Shown: positions 44,046 to 54,215 of the stretch, piece after piece | How positions within the stretch are numbered: position 1 is the stretch's first letter | Layout: the number at the start of each line of letters is the position of its first letter | Assembly: GCA_004335835.1 (NCBI GenBank) | Contig: RWJK01000938.1 | Coordinates: 22,743-86,742 of the forward strand | Direction: 5' to 3' | DNA length: 64,000 nucleotides | DNA from: Scenedesmus sp. ARA3 | Lineage: Eukaryota; Chlorophyta; Chlorophyceae; Sphaeropleales; Scenedesmaceae | Notes under the pieces: generated by a model | What the model was told of the DNA's origin: nothing | Database searches by the model: none | The model's input: only the letters and a program-made list of their open reading frames with translations | Program-made: the position numbers and the translations under genes

Positions 44046-45871
44046 CAGGAGCAATGACAGCAACCAAGCTGGCTGTTTAAACCAACCTGGCGGTTGAACC
44101 GGAAGCTACAGGCTGCATTAATCGTAGTACTCAGCGGCCGAGTATCTCAGGTCGAATGAAAAGCAGCACTGCTGGCAGCAGCAGGTTTGCTGGGGGGTGC
44201 GGCCTGCAGCGCCCACCCATGGCAGCAGCATCTACTAGCGATGATGCCAGCTGGCATTGCTAGCGGTGTCGCTGCTGCAGCGGCAGCGCTGCCTGCGCTA
44301 CAGGTGTGAAAGCAGCAGCTTGCCGTAGGGCGTGCAGTTTTGAGGCGCTGTTGTTTCTGCTGGTGCTGTACCTCCTGGAGCAGGTCCAGCTGTTTGTCTT
44401 TCAACTCAATCAGAAACTCAACTCACTCCTTTCTTGTGTCTATGCGGTTGTTATTGGCTGTGAGCGCGCACTACAGAGTGTAAAAAGTGCGTGCTGTCTG
44501 CCGCTGCTGTTGTAACATCTGTTCAACAGTGTTGCTACAAGTGTGCTGTTGTCCACTTCAACCTCAAGTTGAACCTGAGCTGCTGTCATGCAGCCACTTT
44601 ACAGCAGAACTGATATTATTGTCACGGTGATACGGTTTTAGGGTGGTGCAATGGCTGCTAAACTTTGAACGTTAAAGCTGCATTATGATTTTGGTGGTAT
44701 GGTATTGTATGTCGCAATGTAACATGACAATGTGACATTTGGTGCTGCGCTGCTGTTGCTGCAGAACATGACCCTGTTGTGAAAGCTGCAAAGGCACCAT
44801 ACCCATGTCGCTGCTTGCTTTGAAAGCCATATTTTGTCAGCTGGTTGCAGTGCTGCTACTAGGAGTGCTGCTGCTAGTAGCCATGCTGCTGAGACAGCTT
44901 CACAAGACAAGGTGGAGTAGAAATTTGGTTTGCAGCCAGTTACAAAAGAATCCACACTGCAAACAAGCCGTGCAGCCTGACATGCAGCGCATGGCTGGGC
45001 TTGCCCAACAGGCAGCGCAGCAACTGCTGGTAACCATGGCCGCGCTATACAAAAAGGAAGGAAACGTTCACCACCATATGGTACTGCATGCTCCCCATTT
45101 GCCATGCCAAGGTTTTGCAAGTCCCTTCCCAGGGAGAAGATAACTGCACCACCACTAACTGAGAAGCAAACTGTGACGGCCATAGCTGCCGGAGGGCATG
45201 TAGACAGCAACACTGTTCAATGTGCATGGCACATTCAGCGTGCTTTGTGGGTAGCGTGCTTTGTGGGTAGACAACCATGACATCACAATGTGGTCGTGAT
45301 ACATAACATACTATTAAACCCTGCATGAGCTGGCGCTGCTGCCAGCAAGGACATGAATGAAATGGCTCTTTTTCAAAGCGCACAACAAAATGGTTGCCTT
45401 CTCAACGTTCTCTGTATGAATACAACACAACAGCCTGAACTGGAGGCAGCGGCAATATACTGCAGGAAGAGCGCAACAACTGGCAACAAACTCCACTCTC
45501 TGATTCGAAGGCCTGGCTGTTCGCCAGGGTCAATTCTGTATGTTGCAACAGAACTCTGTAAATATGTACATGCATCAACAACACATGCTTTACAGCATAT
45601 CCTCAAAGGCACATGGGCTTCAGTATCTCAAGTTGTTATGCTTATTGATCACAGTGGTAAAGCTGTCTAAGCTTGATGTGGCTATTGCCACAGGCAAGAT
45701 CTGTGTCCCACTGCTGCAGCTGGCGGCCGTTTCCACTCAGCTGGCCATGATCCAAAGCTGATACACTCCACAGCTGACAAGCTCGCTGCTCAATCCCTGG
45801 GAGGTTTGGTGGTGATCTCCTGCAACTGTTGCAGCTGTTGTTCTTCGTTTTGTGAAGCGCTAGGCCGCTGC
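44046..45871. other. intergenic between convergent genes
   Basis: This holds 3' flanks of the DUF642-like gene (TGTAA near 44481 and 44513) and of the minus-strand small membrane protein (TTTACA near 45591, TGTAA on the minus strand). An ATG-started frame at 44805-45143 begins with a strongly hydrophobic helix (LVAVLLLGVLLLVAMLL) but has no splice or homology support; I leave it unannotated. Confidence 0.5.
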
Positions 45872-46465
45872 TTAGTGTGCAGCAGGCACGGGCATGTCGT
45901 GCCAGTTGAGCACTGATGGCTGCATCATCAGTGTAGAGACAGCTGTCCTGCTGTCCTTGTCATGGTGCAGCTGGTCCTTCAGCTCCCAGATAACTCCAGC
46001 AGCAGCAAAGGCGGGAAGCACAGCTGCGTTGGCAACCACACGGCCACCAAACTTGGCACCGCCTGTGAGACAGCAGCAGCAGCAGCAAGGGGGCGAGTAT
46101 TGTCAGCAATGTGGGACCCAGCTGCAGCTCAGGAAACATTGAAGCAGTAGCTCTGGATCAGATTAACTGTAGTTTTCGCTGCTTGTCTAAGGGTGCAGAG
46201 CTTGCAAGGAGCTGGCGCGAAGGTGCCCGCGTTGCGCGGCATGGCGCCGGCCAGCAGACTTCAGCATTGCTCAGAATCAAACACTAATACAATCATGGTA
46301 ACAAGCATCATGCCAGTGATGCCTGCAGCACAGAAATTGTTCGAGCCCTGCCTCACCTGCGACTCCGTTGAGCAGGCGCATCAGGACCTCAGTGATGAAG
46401 CCGCACAGCGCAACCACGGTGTACAGTGGCAGAGATGCCGCGGTCTTGGGTGCTGCAGAGGCCAT
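45872..46465 (-). CDS. small membrane protein, 99 residues
   Basis: Two minus-strand exons: 46465-46357 and 46062-45872 (TAA), joined in phase 1. The sequence starts MASAAPKTAASLPLYTVVAL and has one hydrophobic segment in exon 1 (LYTVVALCGFITEVLM) and a second, weaker one in exon 2 (VVANAAVLPAFAAAGVIWEL), followed by a His/Asp-rich stretch LKDQLHHDKD and a polar tail. I do not recognise the family. Size and layout suit a small organellar membrane-complex subunit, but that is a guess. A TATATATA element lies 124 bases before the ATG, and a TGTAA on the minus strand about 280 bases after the stop. Confidence 0.65.
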
Positions 46466-46588
46466 TGCGAGCTGTGGGCTGCGATCCGAAGTGATAAGCT
46501 GGGATTGATTGGAGAGTGCAGGGACACAGCAGCTTAAGCTTCGTGATAGTTGAAAGTCGATAATGTGTTGATGGACAGAGCAGGTCAC

Positions 46589-46596
46589 TATATATA
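46589..46596 (-). promoter_or_regulatory. TATA box of the small membrane protein gene
   Basis: TATATATA lies 124 bases upstream of the ATG at 46465 on the minus strand, in the 540-base divergent region shared with the zinc-finger gene. It is palindromic, so strand assignment rests on distance: about 410 bases separate it from the plus-strand ATG at 47006. Confidence 0.5.
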
Positions 46597-47005
46597 CACC
46601 TGCAACATCGCCCAGCTACGTGTCACTGCCCTCACAAAACTAACAGCTACCCCTGACCTTCACGCAGGTCACCCGAAGCTTAACTGCCTGGTTGCTGATT
46701 GTTTGCGGCCCTGAATAGTCTTTTGCTTTACTCCAACAGCTGGAAATCGCTCCTGTGCAGCAGATCACGTGCTGTTGTTGCCCTTCGGCAACCTGGTGAA
46801 CCTTGTTTCAAAGTTTTCAATCCAGTTACAACCTATTGCGCTAAAATCGACTTTTTTCAGTTGGCATCAATGCAAGTACTTGTTGCATCCTTGCCATATA
46901 GCAGTTTCACCTACTGCTGCACACCTGAGCCTCTGATCTTTCGTACCTAGCTGCACATGATACAACAGTACGCAGCAGAGTAATTGTTCTGGCAATCAAA
47001 TTAGT
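46597..47005. promoter_or_regulatory. divergent intergenic region
   Basis: Remaining part of the region between the small membrane protein gene and the zinc-finger gene. It is relatively AT-rich compared with the rest of the window, as expected for promoter DNA. No specific element is identified. Confidence 0.4.
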
Positions 47006-49122
47006 ATGGAGGCAGCGCTGGGAATGCTTCCAGCTGCTGGCCCCAGCGCCGTGCATCCGGCAGCAGCAGGCGCAGCAGGTGGCCCAGCCCTGATGCAGCA
47101 GCAGGCAGCAGCTATTGCTGCAGGTGCAGCAACAGCAGCAGCAGGCCCAGGAGGAGCAGCAGCAGGGGAGGATGGTGCAGCAGGGGAGCCGGCAAAGAAG
47201 GTGTGGCAGGCTAAAGCAGCATGCCCTACACATCATGCTGCATGCTTCGTTGTGAGAACATGAGAGCGATGCATACAAGTCATGCAGCAGAATCCTCAAA
47301 TGTTGTGACTGGACAACTCTGCACACATAGCACACCATGTGCAGCAGAGCCTGTGTTGATCCTGCCTGATCATCCATCTGTGTGCATCTTGCCGCCAACT
47401 TCAACTGTAATGCCACGTTGCTCTTTCTGTGAGCACCGTCCACGTGTGCATCCACTGCACACAACATATAGATTCACAAAATCTTCGTCCTCCCAAGCCG
47501 TCCTGTGCACAACTGCTGTGCATGTCTGGTTGCTGTCTGCTTGCAGCGCCGGCGGCGGCGCAAAGGCCTCGTGGGTGATCTCAATGTAGCGCTGTACATC
47601 AAGCAGCAGCAAGCGCGCGGCTCCACACGCAAGTGGCGGCAGCAGTGGTGCGCTGCGGGCAGCTTTGTGCAGCTTGAGTGTGTGCAGGGAGTTGCTATGC
47701 ATCTGTTGCCAGCGCAGCATTGCTGCTGCTGTTGCACTGCTTGGGAGCCCTAGTAGCAGCCCCGCAGCACCTGCACAGCAGCTTAGGAGCAGGAACTTTT
47801 GCTGCAGTAGGTTTATGCTGCGCGTTCGTGTAAGCGGTTGCCGTGCTCTCTGCACACAGCGCAGCTTTGGTGCTGCTGCTGCGCTACTGGGAAGTCCTTG
47901 CAGGAGCCCCGCGGCACCTGCACAGCAGTGGAGCAGCAACTGTCGCAGTTACGTGTGTGCTGCATGCATGCTGCTGGGGTAGATGCACACCAGGGGCAGC
48001 CTGAACAAGCAGCAAGAGGCACCTGCGCAGCAACGGGTGTCTGCTGCACGCATGTCAACAGCAATGATGACAGTGCACTTCAGGCACAGCCAATGTCACT
48101 GCCACAAATTGCCAGCTGCATAACACAGCTGCAGCATTCCTTGCTGCAGCAACTCAAGCACATGAGCTCTAACCCATTGCTGCTGTCCTGCTTTCATGCT
48201 GCTGCTGCGTGATGTGGTTGCAGGGTGAGTGTGCGCACCATTGTTGGGGGTGGCGAAGTGAAGATGCTGAAGTGGGTGTCAGGTGAGTAGGGGCTAGGCT
48301 GGTGAGAGAATGGTGGTCCAGGTTTCAGGTATAGTGTGTTCTGGGATTGGAGTGTAAGGTTCGTGTGTGCTGTGCCTACAACCGTTGCTGCCCGAGCTAG
48401 CGGCTGCAGGCTGGCAGCTACAAGTTGGTTACTCATCATGCATCTCTTTGACTCCATGTTGGTTGCTGCCCTGAATCGCAGACACACCACCCTCAGCACC
48501 CACCACTACCATCCCTGGCTTTGCCAGTATTCAAGTAGGAATTTGACCGTGCATCTGTTTTGCGCCCCGTCAATTGCTGCCCCTGCATTGCAGACACACC
48601 ACCCTCAGCACCCACCACAACCATTCCTGGGTTTGCCAACTTCCAAGGCTTTGCAGCAGCCAGCAAGCGCAAAGAAAAGGACCCCAGCAAAGAAGCAGCC
48701 AAGGATGCAGCAGCAGTAGCAGCAGCAGGGGCCGCAGGGGTAGCAGAGCAGGCAAAGCAGCAGGGCAAGGCAGCATCAATTTCTCGTCTGGGGTCTTCAG
48801 CATCGCTGCAAAACGCACCAGGCGGTGGTGCTGTTGCTGCTGCTGGAGGTCTGCCTCCATTACCTGGCTCCCACAAAGCAGCTGCAGGAGGTAGCAGCGC
48901 TGCTGGTGGTAGCAGCGGCTACAGCAAAGCCCACCACCAGCAGCAGCCGCAGCAGCAGCATGGCCACAAGTCAGGTGCAGCAGAAGATCGGCACAGAGGG
49001 GGCCCAGGCGGTGCTGTTGTGCCGCTTACTGCTGAGGAGCTTGCGAGCTATAGTGCTGCTGCAGCTGCTGCTCTGCCAGTGGATGTGCTGCCGCTGCCGC
49101 CGTCTGTGCCGAGCGCAGCGCC

Positions 49123-49156
<34 letters not shown>

Positions 49157-50403
49157 CACGATGCTGCTGCTGCAGCAGCGCCCCGCGACATCAAGTCGAT
49201 CGCCGCATCCATTGCAGCGGCGGTTGCGGAGGCTGCTGCAGGCGGCGGCTCGACTGCAACAGCAGCGGCGGCACCCGTGCCAGACCTACCAGCAGCGGCC
49301 GGCACGAAACGAAAGAAGTCGGCAGCAGCAGCGACAGACGGCAGTGCAGCAGCTGCAGGCGGCGCAGCAGCGGCATCAGACTCTGCAGCAGCAGGCAGCG
49401 GCGGCTTGGATTTCGAGCCTGTCATGACGGGCCCACCTGGCGCGCAGCGCTTTGGCTGCCCCACATGCGGCAAGAGTTACACCTCGCTGGGGTCGCTGCG
49501 CAAGCACATGCATGTGCACGGAGAGAAGAGTTTTGCGTGCACCTTCCCTGGCTGCAAGAAGAGCTTTGCAGATGCGGAGAAATTGGAGAAGCACGCCATT
49601 AAGCACACCGCCAGCAAGGACATCCAGTGCGAGGCGTGCGGCAAGGTGAGAGCGTGTTATAACAGCGTGTTATGACAGTTCAAATGTGACAACACTCAAG
49701 GTTCTGAGCGGCACGCGATCAAGCACACCGCTAGCAAGGACATCCAGTGCGAGGCGTGCGGCAAGGTAATTCATGCTGTGACAGTGTTTTATGATAGTGT
49801 GTTACGACAGTTGTATATGACAGTAGCGTTTTGATAGAGCGGCACGCCATGAAGCACACCGACAGCAAGGACATCCAGTGCGTGGCGTGCGGCAAGGTGA
49901 GCGCCCCTATGACAGCGTGGTATGCCAGAGTGTTCTCCCAATATGTTGAAAAACACATGTCACACTGGTCACTTCATTTAGCCTGCTTACACGCAACATT
50001 CGGTCTCACTGTCAACATCAGGCCAGTATCGTCAGACACATTGCATGCCCACTGTGCTGTGCGCTGTGCTGCTGTGCACTGCTTCTTCATGGTGTTCAAC
50101 CTGCGCACTCAAATATATGCTTGCCCAGTGTGCGGTGCACTGTGCTGCTGTGCTGCTGTACAGTGCTTCTTCACCGTGTTCAACCTGCGCACGAAACACA
50201 ACAAAATACCTGCGCACCCAACAAATTGCATGCTGTGCTGCTGTGTTGCCGTGCAGTGCTTCTTCACAGTGTTCAACCTGCGCACACACTGGAAGCAGCT
50301 GCACAAGCACTTGCCCATGCCTGCAAGCGTGATGACCAAGACAGCAGCAGCTGGAACAACGCCCGCTGCATCAAGCGCTGCGGCTGGCTCCGACGCCAGC
50401 TGA
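47006..50403 (+). CDS. C2H2 zinc-finger protein, Ala-rich
   Basis: Five exons: 47006-47200, 47547-47677, 48224-48282, 48594-49645, 50257-50403 (TGA). Phases agree; 527 residues. The start is Ala/Gly-rich. Exons 2-3 encode a basic block RRRRRKGLVGDLNVALYI and QLEVSVRTIVGGGEVKMLKW. The middle is long, low complexity and poly-Ala with a basic patch TKRKKSA, a possible nuclear signal. Three C2H2 fingers end the protein: CPTCGKSYTSLGSLRKHMHVH, CTFPGCKKSFADAEKLEKH with a following H, and CEACGKCFFTVFNLRTHWKQ followed by LHKH. The third finger is created only when exon 4 joins exon 5 at 50257, where C-x2-C-x12-H-x4-H spacing appears; this supports the junction. Probable nuclear nucleic-acid-binding role. 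Exon edges are duplicated around both flanks of the last intron. Confidence 0.82.
48482..48530 (+). repeat. copy of zinc-finger gene exon 4 5' edge
   Basis: CGCAG acceptor and the TPPSAPTTTIPGFA codons occur 112 bases before the true exon at 48594, not in the same frame. The copy ends after GGCTTTGCCAG. Confidence 0.93.
49700..49900 (+). repeat. two copies of zinc-finger gene exon 4 3' edge
   Basis: The second-finger tail and start of the third finger (HAIKHTASKDIQCEACGK with donor) recur near 49709-49767 (donor GTAATT) and 49839-49897 (HAMKHTDSKDIQCVACGK, donor GTGAGC). If used as exons they would add partial fingers. Confidence 0.95.
50085..50205 (+). repeat. two copies of zinc-finger gene exon 5 5' edge
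   Basis: CFFMVFNLRT and CFFTVFNLRT at about 50088-50112 and 50163-50193 duplicate the start of exon 5 (CFFTVFNLRTHWKQLHKH at 50257). The exon's two sides thus each have two extra copies in the same intron. Confidence 0.93.
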
Positions 50404-50423
50404 GCAGCAGCACCAACAGCAGT

Positions 50424-50465
<42 letters not shown>

Positions 50466-51790
50466 GGTGTGCGGCAATGGCTATCACAGTCAGCCATTGC
50501 GCTGCGGTAGCTCTTACAGATGCCGAGAGACAGCAGATGCTGTGGTAATTTTTGCATGACTGATGCAGGCATGGGCCGCACAGTTGTGTGTCCTTGTGAA
50601 CAATCGTGGGCTCTGCTTGCGTCTGTGGTTGAGTCGGGATCAGATGCTGGCCAATGTTGCATGTCATGGGTGCCTAATCGATTTATATGCAAGCAGGTGC
50701 TGCTGCTGCTGCTGCTGCTGCTGTGAGTGTCTTGGACCAGCCATGGCAGTGTGCAGCACCACGGTGTGGTGGCGCCCAGGCGCCAAGCAGTTGCGGTTGT
50801 TGAAATTGGATCGTGACGTCCTAATGGCCGTGTATTTCCTGACTTGCCAGCAAGTCGACGTGGTGACCTGGCGGTCACTTGGTGCTGGGGTTCTTCCCGG
50901 TGTTTGGGCGTCACCACTGCCTGCAAGTACCTCCTGAGAACTGACCGTAGTTCAAAGCTGTAAGAAACGTGGCTGGTTACCCGATGATCAGAGTACATCA
51001 CTTGTTCTGCTGACTTCTGTTGCATGTGAACTGTTTGCGAGAGTCATACCCATGTGCTGAGCAGATCGGTAGAAACATCATGCGTAAACGTGGCGTACTT
51101 GACGCGCAATAAGGCAGTTGCAACGGCATGCGTAGATGGCATGAAGACAACGATGCTGCATCTATGCGGAGAACAATCACCAAGCAGCAACGCAGCGAAG
51201 AAGGCGTTTCATTCAGCAACGGAGATGCTGGGATGCCTGGCTTCGGCGCAGACGATTTTCCTGGCAAGCGGAACGTTGCTGCAGGTGTGTGCACCCACCT
51301 GACCAGCAGCAGATGCAGCCATGTGCTTTGGCTGATGCTGCCAGTCAAACCTCTCATGAGCAAAACGTCTTGGGGAACCCTTGCTTGAGCATCTGGAGTC
51401 TTCACTGCAGCACCCTTGCTGTCAGACACATGCAGTTCAGCATCAGCACTCGCAGGCAGCACAGTCAGCTGTATGCTTGCATCAGCCAGTGAGCATACAT
51501 GCTACTAGCAGCAAGTGCTGCTACCCCTAACAGCATTCCACACTGCAGTCTGGATACAGCAGTCAGCAGCGGTGCAATGCAGTATTCACTCTGGCACCTG
51601 TTCCAGGTGTCCTGCAAGCTGCACTCAACCCCTGTCCTGCAAGCAACAGCCATGCATCAGCCCGCACCTACACACTTCTGCAATTGCCAACCTCCTGCGC
51701 CGCCTCCCCTGTACACCTGCCTGCCTCGGTGCACCTTCAAACACACCCGAAACGAATATCGTCACCACAACAACGCACGCATCCCCACAG
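50404..51790. other. intergenic, zinc-finger gene to permease
   Basis: CAG microsatellite at 50428-50463 in the 3' UTR of the zinc-finger gene, a TGTAA near 50959, and CTG repeats near 50699-50722. The 5' exon or exons of the permease probably lie in 51000-51790; CCTGCAAG motifs at 51609 and 51637 suggest an intron there. Confidence 0.45.
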
Positions 51791-52202
51791 CCTACAGCAA
51801 GGAAAGCGGCTATGCGGGGTATGCCAAGGCAGACGTCTCGCAGAGCACAGTCAACCTTGTCACATGCGTGCTGGGCGCCGGAGCTCTGGGCTACCCCTTT
51901 TGCTTCAAAGAGTGCGGCCTGGTGCTGGCAACGCTCATCATGTTTGTAACACTGGTGGCCACGCGCATCAGCTACCAGCTGCTGCTGCACTGCGGCCAGC
52001 TGTGCACTCGCAGGACGTATGAGGGCATCGCTGAGTCAGCATTAGGCAGGGGTGGCAGGACGCTGCTGGAGCTATGCATTGCAGCAATGAACTTGGGAGC
52101 GCTGGTGGCCTTTTTGGACATTCTGGCGGATGTGCTGTCAGCAGTGGCAGGCACAATCATCCCGCCAGGCGCGGAGCCGTCGCGCCATGCGTACATCACA
52201 GG

Positions 52203-52235
<33 letters not shown>

Positions 52236-54215
52236 ATGTTGCGAGAGTCCTGCAAGCATCCTGCAGCAGTGGACCACATTTCGACCCTGCATGGCGTCAG
52301 CAGAGCAGCGGCTGCGTGACTGCCGCTGCTGCCGTGGACATTAACAGCCCGGCACACATGCTGTGCGTCCGCACTCTGTTAAAGCCACCAGCAGCAGCCA
52401 GCAGTTAACAACAGCCTCGTCTGTTATGATGACATGACATGTCTGTCTGTAGCCGCAAGGCATGAGGTTACAGTCACAACATCCCCGTTGCTGTGCCTGC
52501 CTGCTGCTATCTGATGCGCAGGTGTCACTGTGGTGGGGGCACTTCCAGTGTGCCTGGTAGTGCGGGACTACGCGCTCATTGCAGCGCTGTCAAATGCAAG
52601 CGTGGTGTTTGTGGTCGTCTTTGCAGTGGTGGTGTTCTGCACAGCCTTTGCCCCCTACGCAGCAGCAGCACTGGGCTTCAAATGGGCTCTGAGCTCAGTA
52701 GCAGCAGCAGCAAGCACAGCAGCAGCAGCTGCTGCAGGCACTGGCAGCGGCGGCGCAGCAGCAGCAGCGGCAGCGACGCTGATGCCGCCGGTGCTGCACA
52801 TGTGGCATGTGCAAGGCGTGCTGGTGTCGCTTCCTGTGATGGCGTATGGCTTCACAGCACACCAGTACTACATGGGGATTTACACCATGCTGAAAGCGCC
52901 CAGTGTGCGCAAGATGAAGCACGTCACTGACCTGGCCCTGCTCATCTGTGCGGGCGTGTACTGGACAGTGGGCGTAGGGGGCTATGCTACGTTTGGGGAG
53001 CGCACGGCTGGTGACATCATCCGTAACCTTGGCGGTCAGCGGACACTGGGGTTGCTTGGCGCGTATGCGCGTGCACTGAAGCTCTGTTACGGCATGGCGA
53101 TCCTTGGGAATATCCCTCTGGTGATCATGCCCTTCTATTCAATTCTAAAGCCGCTGCTGCCAGCAGACGAGCAAATCCTGCAAGGGACAGCCAACCTGGC
53201 AGGTTCCTGCAGCTTAGCAGGTGCCAAGGCAGCAGCAGCAGCAGCGGCGGCTGCGGCTGCAGATGGTAGCTGTGCGGGCGCTCTTGGGGCTGGCGGCTAT
53301 GCCAACCGCAGCTGCAGCCCGCTGCGGTCAAGTTCAGGTGTGAAAGCAGGTGTGAAGTCCGCATTGAAGTTGAAGACGAGCTGCGGCGGAGAGGAGCTAA
53401 TGGAAGGCGGCAGCACAACAGCAGCAGCAGCAAGTTATGGGGTGGATTTCGAGGGAGGCAATGGCATGCTGCAGCAACAGCAGCCGCTGCTGCAGCCGCC
53501 GCCCTGGCCGGAGCAGCGGCAGCAGCAACAGCAGCAGCATTCGCCGTACCAGCAGCAGCAGCTGAACCCGCACTTGGCGACCGAGCAGGCTACCTACGTG
53601 CTGACTGGCATGCAGCACGCGCTGGTTGTGTTTCTGGTGCTGGGTTTAGGGTTGGCCAGTGCGCTGTGGCTGCCCAATGTTGAGCTGATCTTTGGTCTGA
53701 CTGGTTCCACGGCATCTGTGCTGGTTGCATTCATCATCCCAGCCATGTGCTTTATAAAGCTGTATGAGTCAGCACCGGAGCTTGGAGGGGGCGGCAGCAG
53801 CTGGGAGAGCAGCGGGCCGCGCGGGGTGCTCAGCGCAGTGTGCTACATCTGCTGCGGCTGCTGCGGCATCCCCAGCTGGCTTGCCAGCTTCTGCAGCAGC
53901 AGCAGTGCAGGGAAGGGCCACGGATCTCCCGGCAGCAGCAGCAACGGCAGCAGCAGCAGCTGCTCAGGAGCGCAGCAGCAGTATCATTCGCCTGTGAAGG
54001 GTCAGGTGCTGGTGGTGCCGGAGCTGAGGGCGCAGTGGATGTGCCGGCACAGGCTGGCAGTGCTGCTGCTGGTGTTTGGAGTGATCAGGTGGGGTGCTGG
54101 CTGGCTTGCACTTTCTGTGATGCCTCCGCTGATTGGATCATTGTTAGCCCAGGTGGTTGCATGTGCATACGCTGCATTGCTGGCGCTGCTCATCAGTGAG
54201 AGCAGTTGCCTGTGA
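51791..54215 (+). CDS. AAAP-family amino-acid permease
   Basis: Exons seen: 51791-52201 and 52522-54215 (TGA), joined in phase 1. Amino acid/auxin permease family (SLC32/36/38-like), secondary transport of amino acids with protons or sodium. Signature start VNLVTCVLGAGALGYPF matches the family's first helix with its GAG motif; further helices include LATLIMFVTLVATRISYQLL, LIAALSNASVVFVVVFAVVV, HVQGVLVSLPVMAYGFTAHQ, LLICAGVYWTVGVGGYATFG, MAILGNIPLVIMPFYSI and ALWLPNVELIFGLTGSTASV. Two long Ala/Gln/Ser-rich loops (about 53190-53600 and 53780-54000) are inserted between helices, unusual for the family. The frame is open upstream to an ATG at 51499 (also ATG 51577, 51652), but that segment contains intron-type motifs, so I start at the ATCCCCACAG acceptor. 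The N-terminus is therefore uncertain. Confidence 0.85.
52203..52234 (+). repeat. CTG tract at a splice donor
   Basis: About ten CTG triplets directly follow the donor (ACAG then GTGCTGCTG) of the permease intron. Here the array lies at the 5' end of the intron, the reverse of the usual arrangement in this window. Confidence 0.9.

Noticed and set aside
44805..45143. 112-codon ATG frame with a hydrophobic helix
   Set aside because: No splice context, no homology and no conserved C-terminal features; it may be a chance frame between convergent genes.
47540..47600. Minus-strand frame with QRYIEITHEAFAPPPA, resembling YIEIARGALATP of the DUF642-like protein
   Set aside because: The opposite strand gives an exon with consistent phase on both sides in the zinc-finger gene. 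The similarity is short and has no flanking DUF642 exons.
51499..51790. N-terminal extension of the permease from the ATG at 51499
   Set aside because: The segment contains intron-type CCTGCAAG motifs, is Pro/His/Cys-rich and is unlike permease N-termini; the ATCCCCACAG acceptor at 51790 is preferred, though this is not proven.
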